DNA from: an uncultured Verrucomicrobia subdivision 3 bacterium
GTDB taxonomy: Bacteria; Verrucomicrobiota; Verrucomicrobiia; Limisphaerales; UBA11358
Assembly: GCA_903875465.1 (NCBI GenBank)
Contig: CAIQWB010000017.1
Span: forward strand, 1 to 58,442
Length of the DNA: 58,442 nucleotides
Direction: 5' to 3'
The notes beneath the pieces were generated by a model. That model ran no database searches and was not told the DNA's origin. It was given only the letters and a program-made list of their open reading frames with translations. Below, piece by piece: positions 25,696 through 34,173 of the stretch (positions are counted from its first letter, which is position 1; every line of letters begins with the position of its first letter). The translations under genes and the position numbers were made by a program.

Positions 25696-28476
25696 ATGCC
25701 TTGCAACTTGTCCAAACCATTCCGCCGCTGGTTCGCTTATACGGCTCGATTGGTGTGCCTTGGCGGCGGGTTTTGGTTCGCGGCGGCAACCGCCGGCGGT
25801 AAGCCATCGGATGACTTTGCGGGTAATGCCCTGCCCCCGGAGTGGTCCGTCCACCTGGGTGGAGCAGCATCACTGGCGTTGACCAACCACACGCTGGTGA
25901 TGGCATCGTCTCCCCATACCCGAGCGTTTGTCGCCCATTCCTTTCCCCACGGTACCGCTCGGGTGGTTTGCGAACTCAAAACTAGCAATGAAACCGCCCC
26001 CGCCGGGCTGGTACTGCGCTGGGATGCTGCTAATTATGTGCAGTTCGGCTTGAACAATCCGAGTGCCGGGCGGCTGGAGTTGCGGGAGGTTTTGGGAACT
26101 TATCCCCACGATTTCGACCTCGGGGCTGCGGCGGCGGTTGGTGAATGGCAAACCCTTGCCGTTGAATTGGCGGGCGATTGCGTGCGTTACCTGGCCGCCA
26201 CCAATGGTGGTACGTTCGTTTGTCTGCATGTGAGTCCTCGACCAGCCCGCATGCATGGAGCACCCCAAGACCTCGAACTGGGCCAGCAGTTTGATGGCAA
26301 ACTATTTCCGCGACCCACGCCTTGGATTAACCCGCCGTCTGACCAAATCACCAACTTCGTGTGTTTTCGGGAGCTGCACGTATCGGAATTAGCCGGTACC
26401 GAGGTGACAGCTTCGGTCGGTGAGCAGGCTGAATTGTCGGCCGCGGGCCATGATGTGGCCGGCGAAACGGAACTGGCAGCACCGGGCGACCCGTCCTTTG
26501 CATCGGTCAGCGCCTATTATCCGGCCATGAAATGGCCTCGTGAAATCGTGGGGGTAAAAGACCATGACGGGGCCATCGGCCTGGCCTGTGATGGCTCATT
26601 GCAATTGACCGATAACATTGCCCGGTATGACAAACCCACGGCTTTTTTCCAACTGGGAGATTACCGGTTTGGCGGGCGGAACCAGACGTGTGGTAAAAAG
26701 CTGCTCCATGGCTGGATGCCCGTCGTGATGGCCACGGACCAGTTTGCGGGGCTGGCCATGGAAGAAACGGTTTACGGCTGGAGCCAGGATTTCGTCCCGG
26801 ATGCAGCGCTCTATGGCTATGTTCGATTGAGCATAACCAACACCGCGGACCAATTACGGTCGACCAGCCTCTCTTTTGCGATTACCGGGGTCAGTAATCA
26901 AAGCCCCGGATTGCAATGGTCCTTGAAACTTCCGCCCCATGCCGGTCAGACGGTGTTCGTGCGGCTGCCCTACGCCATCGAGCTATCCACCGCCATGGAG
27001 GTTTCGCAGGAAGAATATGGCCGCCACTTGGCGGCGGTCACCAATTATTGGAACCAGCTGATCGGACAGGGTAGCCGTTTTGAGATTCCCGAGGATCGCG
27101 TGGCCAACGCGTATCGAGCGTGGCTGGTTTATAATTTTCTCAACGCCGCCAAACGCGATGGGGTTTTCCAGGTCTGTGATGGTGCCGGGTTTTATGGCCG
27201 GGTTTATGGCTACAGCGCCGCGCTCTATTGTCACGGCATGGACCTCATGGGTTACCCTGATCAGGCCGCGACTTACGCAGATTCCCTCCTGACCTTTGTG
27301 CATACCAATGGCCTGCTAGCCGTTAATTTTGGCGATACCGACACCGGGACAACCTTGTGGATGCTGGCGGAACATTACCGGCTGACCCGCGACCGCTCCT
27401 GGTTGCAGCGCATTACCCCCAAAATGCACTTGATGTGCCAATGGATCGTGGATCACCGGCAGTTGGCGGTGGCGCGGGCGGCCAGCGAACCGGTCGTCAG
27501 CCGGGGATTGATCCGTTACCGTCCGTATGCCGACCTCCTGCATCCCGCGGCCGACTATTTTTCCAATGGCTACCTGTGGAAGGGGCTAGATGCCACGGCA
27601 AGAGTATTCGCCGAAGCGGGCTCGCCCGGTGAGGGTTCCGCCTTGCAGCGGGAGGCTGATGCCTATCGGCGCGACATTCAGGCGTCCATGCAAGCGGCGG
27701 TTTTTGTGGATCACGGTTTGCCCGTCCTGCCCATGATTCCCGACACCCATGAACTGTGGCAAGAATCCGACGGCAGCGCGGATGGATATTACGGGATCAT
27801 TGCTCCCTGTTTGTTGGAAATCGGCCTGCCCACGGGGCATGAGCCGCAGGCAAAACTCATTGTGGACGCTCTGGAGCAACGCGGCGGACTGGTGGCCGGG
27901 GTGAGTCAGTTCCACCGAATGGCGGACCACGCCTATACCTACGGTTATTGGTTGAACTGTCTGGAGCGCGATGACGTCAAACGCGCCATCCTTGGGCTTT
28001 ATGGCGCGCTGGCATATGGCATGTCCCGTGACACGTTTGCGGCGGTGGAATGTATGAACATTCGCACCGGTGAAAATTACTGGATGCTGCCTCACACGTA
28101 TTCAAACACCCAGCAACTACGCCTGCTGCGCAACCTGTTGGTGCGGGAGGAGGGGGACAACCTCTGGTTGGCCCAGGCCGTTCCCCGGCCCTGGCTCGCC
28201 GCGGGCCTGCAGGTGGGGGTCAATGCCGCGCCCACCACCTTTGGCCCAGTAAGTTACCGGATTGTACCACAAGCCGACGGTTCCATGCGGGTGCAAATCT
28301 CCCCGCCGGCGAGCAATCCGCCCGGCGAAATTATTTTGCGCTTACGGGATCCCCGCTCTCGGGTAATCGCCAGCGTACGCTCCGATGGACCGGGCGAGGT
28401 GACCTTTTCCGGCGAAACCGTTCGGCTGGCGGGCGTCCGGTCGCCGGTAAATTTGCAGGTGACCTTTTTATTATAA
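25696..28476 (+). CDS. Six-hairpin glycosidase-like protein with an N-terminal jelly-roll domain
   Basis: A 926-residue exported protein; ATG 25696 is preferred over the TTG two codons upstream. After a signal region (about 1-34) there is a concanavalin-like domain (DDFAGNALPPEWSVHLGG, about 37-180), a middle beta-sandwich (about 230-440), and an (alpha/alpha)6 catalytic-type domain (about 445-830) with RAWLVYNFLNAAKRDG, YGYSAALYCHGMDLMGYPDQ and TGENYWMLPHTYSN. Acidic candidates for catalysis include the Asp in HGMDLMG and the Glu of WQESDGSADG. The family is not one I can assign to a CAZy number. Likely role: periplasmic or extracellular glycan degradation. It precedes the symporter gene by 24 bp. 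Confidence 0.68.
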   Translation: MPCNLSKPFRRWFAYTARLVCLGGGFWFAAATAGGKPSDDFAGNALPPEWSVHLGGAASLALTNHTLVMASSPHTRAFVAHSFPHGTARVVCELKTSNETAPAGLVLRWDAANYVQFGLNNPSAGRLELREVLGTYPHDFDLGAAAAVGEWQTLAVELAGDCVRYLAATNGGTFVCLHVSPRPARMHGAPQDLELGQQFDGKLFPRPTPWINPPSDQITNFVCFRELHVSELAGTEVTASVGEQAELSAAGHDVAGETELAAPGDPSFASVSAYYPAMKWPREIVGVKDHDGAIGLACDGSLQLTDNIARYDKPTAFFQLGDYRFGGRNQTCGKKLLHGWMPVVMATDQFAGLAMEETVYGWSQDFVPDAALYGYVRLSITNTADQLRSTSLSFAITGVSNQSPGLQWSLKLPPHAGQTVFVRLPYAIELSTAMEVSQEEYGRHLAAVTNYWNQLIGQGSRFEIPEDRVANAYRAWLVYNFLNAAKRDGVFQVCDGAGFYGRVYGYSAALYCHGMDLMGYPDQAATYADSLLTFVHTNGLLAVNFGDTDTGTTLWMLAEHYRLTRDRSWLQRITPKMHLMCQWIVDHRQLAVARAASEPVVSRGLIRYRPYADLLHPAADYFSNGYLWKGLDATARVFAEAGSPGEGSALQREADAYRRDIQASMQAAVFVDHGLPVLPMIPDTHELWQESDGSADGYYGIIAPCLLEIGLPTGHEPQAKLIVDALEQRGGLVAGVSQFHRMADHAYTYGYWLNCLERDDVKRAILGLYGALAYGMSRDTFAAVECMNIRTGENYWMLPHTYSNTQQLRLLRNLLVREEGDNLWLAQAVPRPWLAAGLQVGVNAAPTTFGPVSYRIVPQADGSMRVQISPPASNPPGEIILRLRDPRSRVIASVRSDGPGEVTFSGETVRLAGVRSPVNLQVTFLL

Positions 28477-28500
28477 ATCCATTTTACCCTTCATCCTAAC

Positions 28501-30288
28501 ATGAATATAATTGACTGGCTGGTGGTCGCAGCCTCCTGTGGGCTGGTGTTCACCGTGGGGTTGCTTTTTGCACGTCGCTCCTCGGGCAAGGGTGCGGCCG
28601 GTTACTTTGCCGGGCACCGCGATCTGCCATGGTGGGCGATCGGTCTCTCCAACACGGCCACCTACAGTTCCGGCACGGGTGCGTTTGTCATGCTGGTGCT
28701 CGTGTTCGGCCTGTCCGGCAACTGGCTGTGGTGGGCCAGTTGGATTGTCTGGATGCCCTTGGTCGCCATCGTATGGGCCCGCTTGTGGAGGCGGATGCAA
28801 ATTGTCACCACCGCCGAGCTGATTTCGCTGCGCTATGGTGGCCGGCCGGCCTTGGTGGCCCGGAAGATTTATGCGGTAGTTTGCAGCTTTGGCTTTGCGG
28901 TGCTCATCATTGCCTATATCACCGGATTCTTTGCCAAAACCATCGCGCCCCTCTGTCCGCTGGCGACCTGGCAGGTGCTGCTGATTTTCGGCGGGATTAC
29001 GGTGGTATATACGATGTTTGGCGGTTTGCTGGGGGTTGTCTATGCTGATGTGGTTCAGTTTGGCATCATGATTACGGGTTGCACGGTTTTCCTGGTGCTG
29101 GCGGTCAGCCATCAAGGTGGGTGGCACAATATTTTGCAGCACGTCCAAACCATCCGGCCTTCAGGCTTGGTGCAAAACCCGCCCAGTCCCGCCATTGATG
29201 TGCTCACCCTGGTGACCCTGTTTGTGCAAGGCTGGTTTTTTGCCGGCTCGCCCACGGCGGGCGAAGGGATGACGGCCCAGCGTTTTATGGCCGCCCGTAA
29301 TGAGCGACATGCCATCGGCGGCCAGTTGTTTAACTCCTTTCTCGCCCTTTCATTTCGCACACTGCCCTTGATCGGCCTGGGGGTGGTTGCCATGGCTCTT
29401 TTTTGGACGACGGATTTGGCCAAGCATCTGGGCGCGGTCCCAACAGGTTCGGTCATGCTGGCGGATCCCGCATCCGCCTGGGGCGAACTGATCAAAACCT
29501 CGCATTTGCCCCATGGTTTTATCGGCCTGCTGGTCGCGGCTGAAGTTGCCGCCTTCATGGGGTCGTTGAGCTCTTTGATAAACTGGGGCGGTAGTTTTGT
29601 CGTCAATGATTTGCTACCAGCGCGGCTGACGCAGACGGACGGCAAAATCTGGGTGAGCCGGCTCACCTCGCTGGTGCTGTTTTTATTTGCGGCCGTGGTG
29701 ACTATTCTCTTCGTCGATAACATGGTGAGCTGGTTCCTGTTCATTAATTCCGCCATGGTCATTTTTCTTCTGCCGTTGTCCTGGTTGCGCTTTTTCTGGT
29801 GGCGGTTTAATGTCTGGGGCGAGTTGTCCGCCGTCATTCTGGGGCTGCCGCTATCCATCCTCATTTGGTTCGGCCTGGACTATCAAAGCAAACCCATGTG
29901 GCAGGGCCTTGGGCTGCTCTTTGGGCTGAGTCTGGTGGTGTTGATCACGGTGACCCTGCTCACCCCGCCGGAAACCCCGGAAACTTTGCGGCGCTTTTAC
30001 GCCCGTTGCCGTCCACCCGGATTTTGGGAGCCGGTTAGTGATACTTGTCCCCTGCCGCCGTCGGATGAGCCTTCGGCTGGAGTCATGTTGGTGGATTCTC
30101 TGCTGGGTATGGTCGCGTCCCTGGGGTTAGTGCTGGCTACCAATGCCATTTTCGTTGGCGATTGGCCCCGCCTTGGCCTGGCGCTGATGGTGAGTCTGGT
30201 CACGGCCATCTGGCTGCTGCGGCGAATGTTCTGGCAGGGGCACATTCACCAGCCAGCAGGAAAAGGGGGATTGGAGGTGACCCCATGA
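28501..30288 (+). CDS. Sodium:solute symporter (SSS family)
   Basis: A 595-residue membrane carrier with about 13-14 spans. The first span is followed by YFAGHRDLPWWAIGLSNTAT (about 38-57), the conserved SSS region around the sodium site, and VTTAELISLRYG (about 101-112). A later SSLINWGGSFVVNDLLP (about 356-372) matches the characteristic xWGGSxxxxDL region. The C-terminus carries a cytoplasmic linker (about 500-535) and an extra hairpin of two spans. SSS members import sugars, sialic acid, inositol or amino acids with sodium. The stop codon overlaps the ATG of a GH84-like gene (ATGA), so imported sugar and hexosaminidase are coupled. Confidence 0.87.
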   Translation: MNIIDWLVVAASCGLVFTVGLLFARRSSGKGAAGYFAGHRDLPWWAIGLSNTATYSSGTGAFVMLVLVFGLSGNWLWWASWIVWMPLVAIVWARLWRRMQIVTTAELISLRYGGRPALVARKIYAVVCSFGFAVLIIAYITGFFAKTIAPLCPLATWQVLLIFGGITVVYTMFGGLLGVVYADVVQFGIMITGCTVFLVLAVSHQGGWHNILQHVQTIRPSGLVQNPPSPAIDVLTLVTLFVQGWFFAGSPTAGEGMTAQRFMAARNERHAIGGQLFNSFLALSFRTLPLIGLGVVAMALFWTTDLAKHLGAVPTGSVMLADPASAWGELIKTSHLPHGFIGLLVAAEVAAFMGSLSSLINWGGSFVVNDLLPARLTQTDGKIWVSRLTSLVLFLFAAVVTILFVDNMVSWFLFINSAMVIFLLPLSWLRFFWWRFNVWGELSAVILGLPLSILIWFGLDYQSKPMWQGLGLLFGLSLVVLITVTLLTPPETPETLRRFYARCRPPGFWEPVSDTCPLPPSDEPSAGVMLVDSLLGMVASLGLVLATNAIFVGDWPRLGLALMVSLVTAIWLLRRMFWQGHIHQPAGKGGLEVTP

Positions 30289-31613
30289 AAAAATTTGCGA
30301 TTGTTTTGGTCTTTGGCTGGCTGTTGGTGGGACACCGCTGTCCCGCCGTGGAGTCAACCAACCGTCCGGCAACCTTCCAGATCGTCCTGCCCACGCAAGC
30401 CCGGGAATTCCCGGAACCGTTGCCCCCTGGAGCCGCCCCAGGATTTAAAATTCGCGGCACCAAAGGCTGGGCCTGGACCCCCGAGCAATATCTCGCGGAG
30501 ATCCCTTTCATCGCCCGGTGCCGGATGAATTTTCTGATGAACTGTTATCTCTCCATGTTTGACCTGGAACATCATTCATGGTCCGAACGCGGGGCGAATC
30601 GGTGGTGGGAAACTCTGCCCCCCGTCAAAAAAGCCGCCTATGAGGCCGTGGTTCGCTCGGCCCAGGCCCACGGGTTGCAATTCTGCTTCAGCATGAATCC
30701 CAATCTCTTCAGCGCGCGCACGGTCAATGACCATTCGCCGGAGAATGTTGACCTACTCTTCAAACACTATGCCTGGATGCAGGGGCTTGGGGTAAAATGG
30801 TTCAACCTCGCGCTCGATGATGCGACCAATGGCATTGATGCCGCTTCACAAGCCGAAGTCTGCAATGAGATTTATCACCGACTCAAGCAGCGCGATTCGG
30901 CCGCCCAGATGATATTCTGTCCCACCTATTACTGGGGGGATGGCTCACGCCCCCGGCAGCGTCCTTACCTTGAAACTCTGGCGAAAGCCCTAGACCCGGA
31001 AATTTATGTGTTCTGGACCGGGGATGCCGTGGTCGGGCCGATCACGCTGCCGGCGGCCAAAAAATTCCGCGCCCTTGTTCAGCACCGTGTCATCCTGTGG
31101 GATAATTACCCGGTCAACGATGGTCACCCGACCATGCATCTGGGCCCGGTCACCGGCCGCGACCCCAATCTGGGCAAGGTGCTGGATGGCTATGTCAGCA
31201 ATCCTTTGCGCGAGGAGAATGAAATCAACCGCATTCCGCTCGCGACCTGTGCCGACTATGCCTACAACCCGCAGGCTTACGACGCGGGGCGTTCCATTGG
31301 CCAGGCTATTCTATTGCAGGCGGATGATGCCGGGCAGCGCCAGTTGTTGTGCGAGTTGGTGGAGACTTATCCGGGCATGCTCCTGAGCCCCGCCTCCGGG
31401 CATAAAACCAGTTTCAATCCCGTGCGGGCGCGGATGCAACAGTTGGTGGCGGATCCGGCCGGCACGCCGGCCGCCACCGCCTATGTGGCTTCCATCCAGA
31501 ATTTGGAGGCCCGTTTCAAACAGGCTTTCCCCAACCAATACCGACCGGAAAAGGCCGCGTTGGACGCGGACATTGCCGCCTTAAAATCCCAACTGCCCGC
31601 ACCCTTGCCGTAA
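30285..31613 (+). CDS. GH84-type beta-N-acetylglucosaminidase, exported
   Basis: A 442-residue protein with a signal peptide (about 1-24). The catalytic barrel of the NAGidase/hyaluronidase family GH84 is recognisable: IRGTKGWAWTPEQYL (about 48-62), RCRMNFLMNCYLS (about 75-87), the catalytic Asp pair in LALDDATNG (Asp178-Asp179), FCPTYYWGDG (about 210), IYVFWTGDAVVG (about 240) and LWDNYPVNDG (about 268) followed by NPLREENEINRIPLAT. These match the substrate-assisted mechanism with two adjacent aspartates. It would release GlcNAc from O- or N-linked glycans. The C-terminal helical bundle of larger GH84 enzymes is largely absent. The start is fixed by the ATGA overlap with the symporter gene. 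Confidence 0.85.
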   Translation: MKKFAIVLVFGWLLVGHRCPAVESTNRPATFQIVLPTQAREFPEPLPPGAAPGFKIRGTKGWAWTPEQYLAEIPFIARCRMNFLMNCYLSMFDLEHHSWSERGANRWWETLPPVKKAAYEAVVRSAQAHGLQFCFSMNPNLFSARTVNDHSPENVDLLFKHYAWMQGLGVKWFNLALDDATNGIDAASQAEVCNEIYHRLKQRDSAAQMIFCPTYYWGDGSRPRQRPYLETLAKALDPEIYVFWTGDAVVGPITLPAAKKFRALVQHRVILWDNYPVNDGHPTMHLGPVTGRDPNLGKVLDGYVSNPLREENEINRIPLATCADYAYNPQAYDAGRSIGQAILLQADDAGQRQLLCELVETYPGMLLSPASGHKTSFNPVRARMQQLVADPAGTPAATAYVASIQNLEARFKQAFPNQYRPEKAALDADIAALKSQLPAPLP

Positions 31614-31625
31614 CCCCGAATTACT

Positions 31626-32870
31626 ATGCCTATTAATGACAAACTGGCCATGCACGGCGGTGCCCAAGTCCGCACCGCGCCCTTTACGCGTTGGCCCATC
31701 TATGGAGCGGAAGAAGAACGCCGCCTGCTAGCCACGCTGCACAGCGGTCAATGGGGCCGGCTTTCCGGTTCCCAGGTGGCGGAGTTTGAGCAGCGCTTTG
31801 CGGCCCTCCATGGCTGCCGGCATGGTATCGCGGTCGTGAATGGCACCGTCTCTTTGCGGGTCGCCCTGATGGCGGCGGGCATTCAAGCCAACGATGAAGT
31901 CATTGTGCCGCCCTACACGTTTCTGGCCACCGCCACGGCCGTGGTGGAAGCCAATGCCGTGCCGGTTTTTGCCGATATTGATTTGGCGACCTTCAACCTG
32001 GATCCGGTCGCGGTGGCCGCCGCCATCACGCCGCGCACCCGCGCCATCATCGTGGTACACATGGCCGGCCAGCCGGCGGAACTGGCGGCCATCCTGGCCA
32101 TCGCCAAGCAGCACCATCTGGTCGTGATTGAAGATGCGGCGCACGCACACGGAGCGATGTATGATGGCCGGGGCATGGGTTCCGTCGGCCATCTGGGTTC
32201 CTTTTCCTTTCAATCCAGCAAAAACCTCACGAGCGGCGAGGGGGGCATCGTGGCGACCAATGACGACGACCTCGCCGCTTCCTGCCGTTCCATCCAGAAT
32301 TGCGGACGCATCGCCGGCGGCTTGTGGTACGAACATCATGTAATGTCCGCCAATTATCGACTGGGTGAATTCCAAGGGGCGGTCCTGAATGCCCAGTTGG
32401 ATCGTTTGGAGGAACAAACCATCACGCGTGATCGCAATGGCCAGTACCTGGCGGCGCGGCTGCGGGAAATCCCCGGGATCCATCCGCAAGTTCGAACCGC
32501 CGCCACGACCCGCCATAGTTATCACCTGTTTCTTTTTCGTATTGATTCCGCGGCGTTTGGCGTGGCGCGTCCGGCCATCCTGCAGGCTTTGGCCGCCGAG
32601 GGGATTCCCGTTTCCGGCGGCTACGCCCTGCCTTTGTACCGCCAGCCTTTGTTTCTCAATCGCGCCTTTGGTCCTTACCTTCCCGAGATCCGCCAGTCCT
32701 TGGATTACGCCAGTGTCCGTTGTACCAACTGCGAAACCATTTGTGCCCACGAGGGTGCCTGGCTGGAGCAAAGTTTGTTCCTCGGCCCGCGGTCGGACAT
32801 GGATGACATCGCCCGCGCCTTTGAAAAAGTGTACTGCCAGCGCCACGCCCTCGCCGGAGGAACCGCATGA
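31626..32870 (+). CDS. DegT/DnrJ/EryC1/StrS aminotransferase (cytoplasmic)
   Basis: A 414-residue PLP aminotransferase without signal peptide. Motifs: VVNGTVSLRVALMAAG (about 67-82), VPPYTFLATATAVVE (about 95-109), IEDAAHAHGAMYDG (about 165-178) and the catalytic Lys in FQSSKNLTSGEGGI (about 196-209). It is clearly a paralogue of the enzyme at 21478; both share SKNLTSGEGG and the C-terminal LGPRSDMD. Members act on keto sugars or keto-cyclitols with glutamate or glutamine as donor. Its stop overlaps the start of a ceramidase-like gene (ATGA), the same partner type as next to the first DegT gene. Confidence 0.88.
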   Translation: MPINDKLAMHGGAQVRTAPFTRWPIYGAEEERRLLATLHSGQWGRLSGSQVAEFEQRFAALHGCRHGIAVVNGTVSLRVALMAAGIQANDEVIVPPYTFLATATAVVEANAVPVFADIDLATFNLDPVAVAAAITPRTRAIIVVHMAGQPAELAAILAIAKQHHLVVIEDAAHAHGAMYDGRGMGSVGHLGSFSFQSSKNLTSGEGGIVATNDDDLAASCRSIQNCGRIAGGLWYEHHVMSANYRLGEFQGAVLNAQLDRLEEQTITRDRNGQYLAARLREIPGIHPQVRTAATTRHSYHLFLFRIDSAAFGVARPAILQALAAEGIPVSGGYALPLYRQPLFLNRAFGPYLPEIRQSLDYASVRCTNCETICAHEGAWLEQSLFLGPRSDMDDIARAFEKVYCQRHALAGGTA

Positions 32871-34171
32871 TTCTGGGCACCGCGCAGATTGATATTACAC
32901 CGCCTTTGGGGTGTGAATTATCCGGGTTTGCCGCCCGGCAGCAGCCTTCCACGGGGTTGCTAGACCCGCTGTTTGCCAAAGTGCTCTATCTCGCCACCTC
33001 GGAGGCCCGGCTGCTGTGGATTCACTGCGACTTGATTGGCTTTGACCAGCAGATTGTGGCTGATTTCCGGCAATGGGCCCGGACCAATTTGGGTTTGCTG
33101 GCGGAGCAGGTAATTTTGTCCGCCACCCATAACCATTCCGGGCCCGCCACGATCCAATTGCGTGAAGCGGGCGAATATGACGCCGCTTATGTGGCTTTAT
33201 TGCACCATCGGTTGCGCCAGGGGGCGAGGATTGCCTTGCAACACACCGAGCCAGTTGGTTTGACCATCGTGGAGGGGCAATGCAACCTGGCCGTGGAGCG
33301 GCGCCAGACCGCCACGCCCCATACCGATCCCCGGGTGGCCGCCCTGGGGTTCCGGAGGCCTAATGGTGATTTCGCCGCCGTGGTGGTTAATTATGCCATG
33401 CATCCGGTGGCGCTGGGCGCGGGCAACCGCTGGATCAGCGCCGATATTTTTGGCGCCGCCGCTGTGGAACTGGCGCAGACCTTGCCCGGGGCTCCGGTGG
33501 TGCTCGTCACCAATGGTGCCTGTGGGAACCTCAATCCTCCGGCGGAAAATGTCTCCTTTGAACAGGTGAAGCTCTGGGGGCGACAGTTGGCTGCCGCCGT
33601 TGGTCCACAGCTCACGGCGGCCACCTTCGATCCCCAACCCCGTTTGCACCTCACACGTCGCTTGGTGCAGTTACCCCTGGACACCCTGAATGGAGACGGC
33701 ATCAATCAGTTTGCCAGTCAGGCCCGGCAAAACCCCGTGCCGCTATGCCAATGGGGGGATAAATATATCCGGGTGGTCGAGCACTGGCGGACCGCCCGGT
33801 TGCAGGGGCAGTCGTCCGGTTCCCCCCGGTTTCACGAAGCTGAACTATTCGCGGTAACTCTCAACGATGTATTGTTACTAGGCGCCAATGCCGAGGTTTT
33901 CTCCGAATTTACCGATTGGTTGCGGCGCGAGCGCCCCGCGCCGACTTATCTGGTCGGCTATGCCAATGGCGATTTGGGTTATCTGCCCACCCGCGCCGCT
34001 TATGCGGAAGGCGGCTACGAAGTTGATGTGGCCCATTTGTTTTACGGTGTCTTTCGGCCGCGCCCAGGGGGACTTGAATTGCTCGCCTCCGCGGCTGCGG
34101 AATTGATCCGCGAGTTTCCGGTTCCGGCTCCCCAAACACGGGGAATGACGCCATCCTTGGTGAGTCATTAA
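32867..34171 (+). CDS. Ceramidase-like hydrolase without signal peptide
   Basis: A 434-residue member of the neutral/alkaline ceramidase-like family: GTAQIDITPPLGCELSGF (4-21), LSATHNHSGPATI (about 83-95, His Zn ligand), VVNYAMHPVALG (His, about 180), TNGACGNLNPP (about 218) and LLLGANAEVFSEFT plus LVGYANGDLGYLPTR (about 340 and 362). It starts without a signal peptide and therefore is probably cytoplasmic, in contrast to the paralogue at 19065. Position directly after a cytoplasmic DegT enzyme suggests an intracellular amide-cleaving or lactonase step. The substrate is unknown. Confidence 0.8.
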   Translation: MILGTAQIDITPPLGCELSGFAARQQPSTGLLDPLFAKVLYLATSEARLLWIHCDLIGFDQQIVADFRQWARTNLGLLAEQVILSATHNHSGPATIQLREAGEYDAAYVALLHHRLRQGARIALQHTEPVGLTIVEGQCNLAVERRQTATPHTDPRVAALGFRRPNGDFAAVVVNYAMHPVALGAGNRWISADIFGAAAVELAQTLPGAPVVLVTNGACGNLNPPAENVSFEQVKLWGRQLAAAVGPQLTAATFDPQPRLHLTRRLVQLPLDTLNGDGINQFASQARQNPVPLCQWGDKYIRVVEHWRTARLQGQSSGSPRFHEAELFAVTLNDVLLLGANAEVFSEFTDWLRRERPAPTYLVGYANGDLGYLPTRAAYAEGGYEVDVAHLFYGVFRPRPGGLELLASAAAELIREFPVPAPQTRGMTPSLVSH

Positions 34172-34173
34172 TT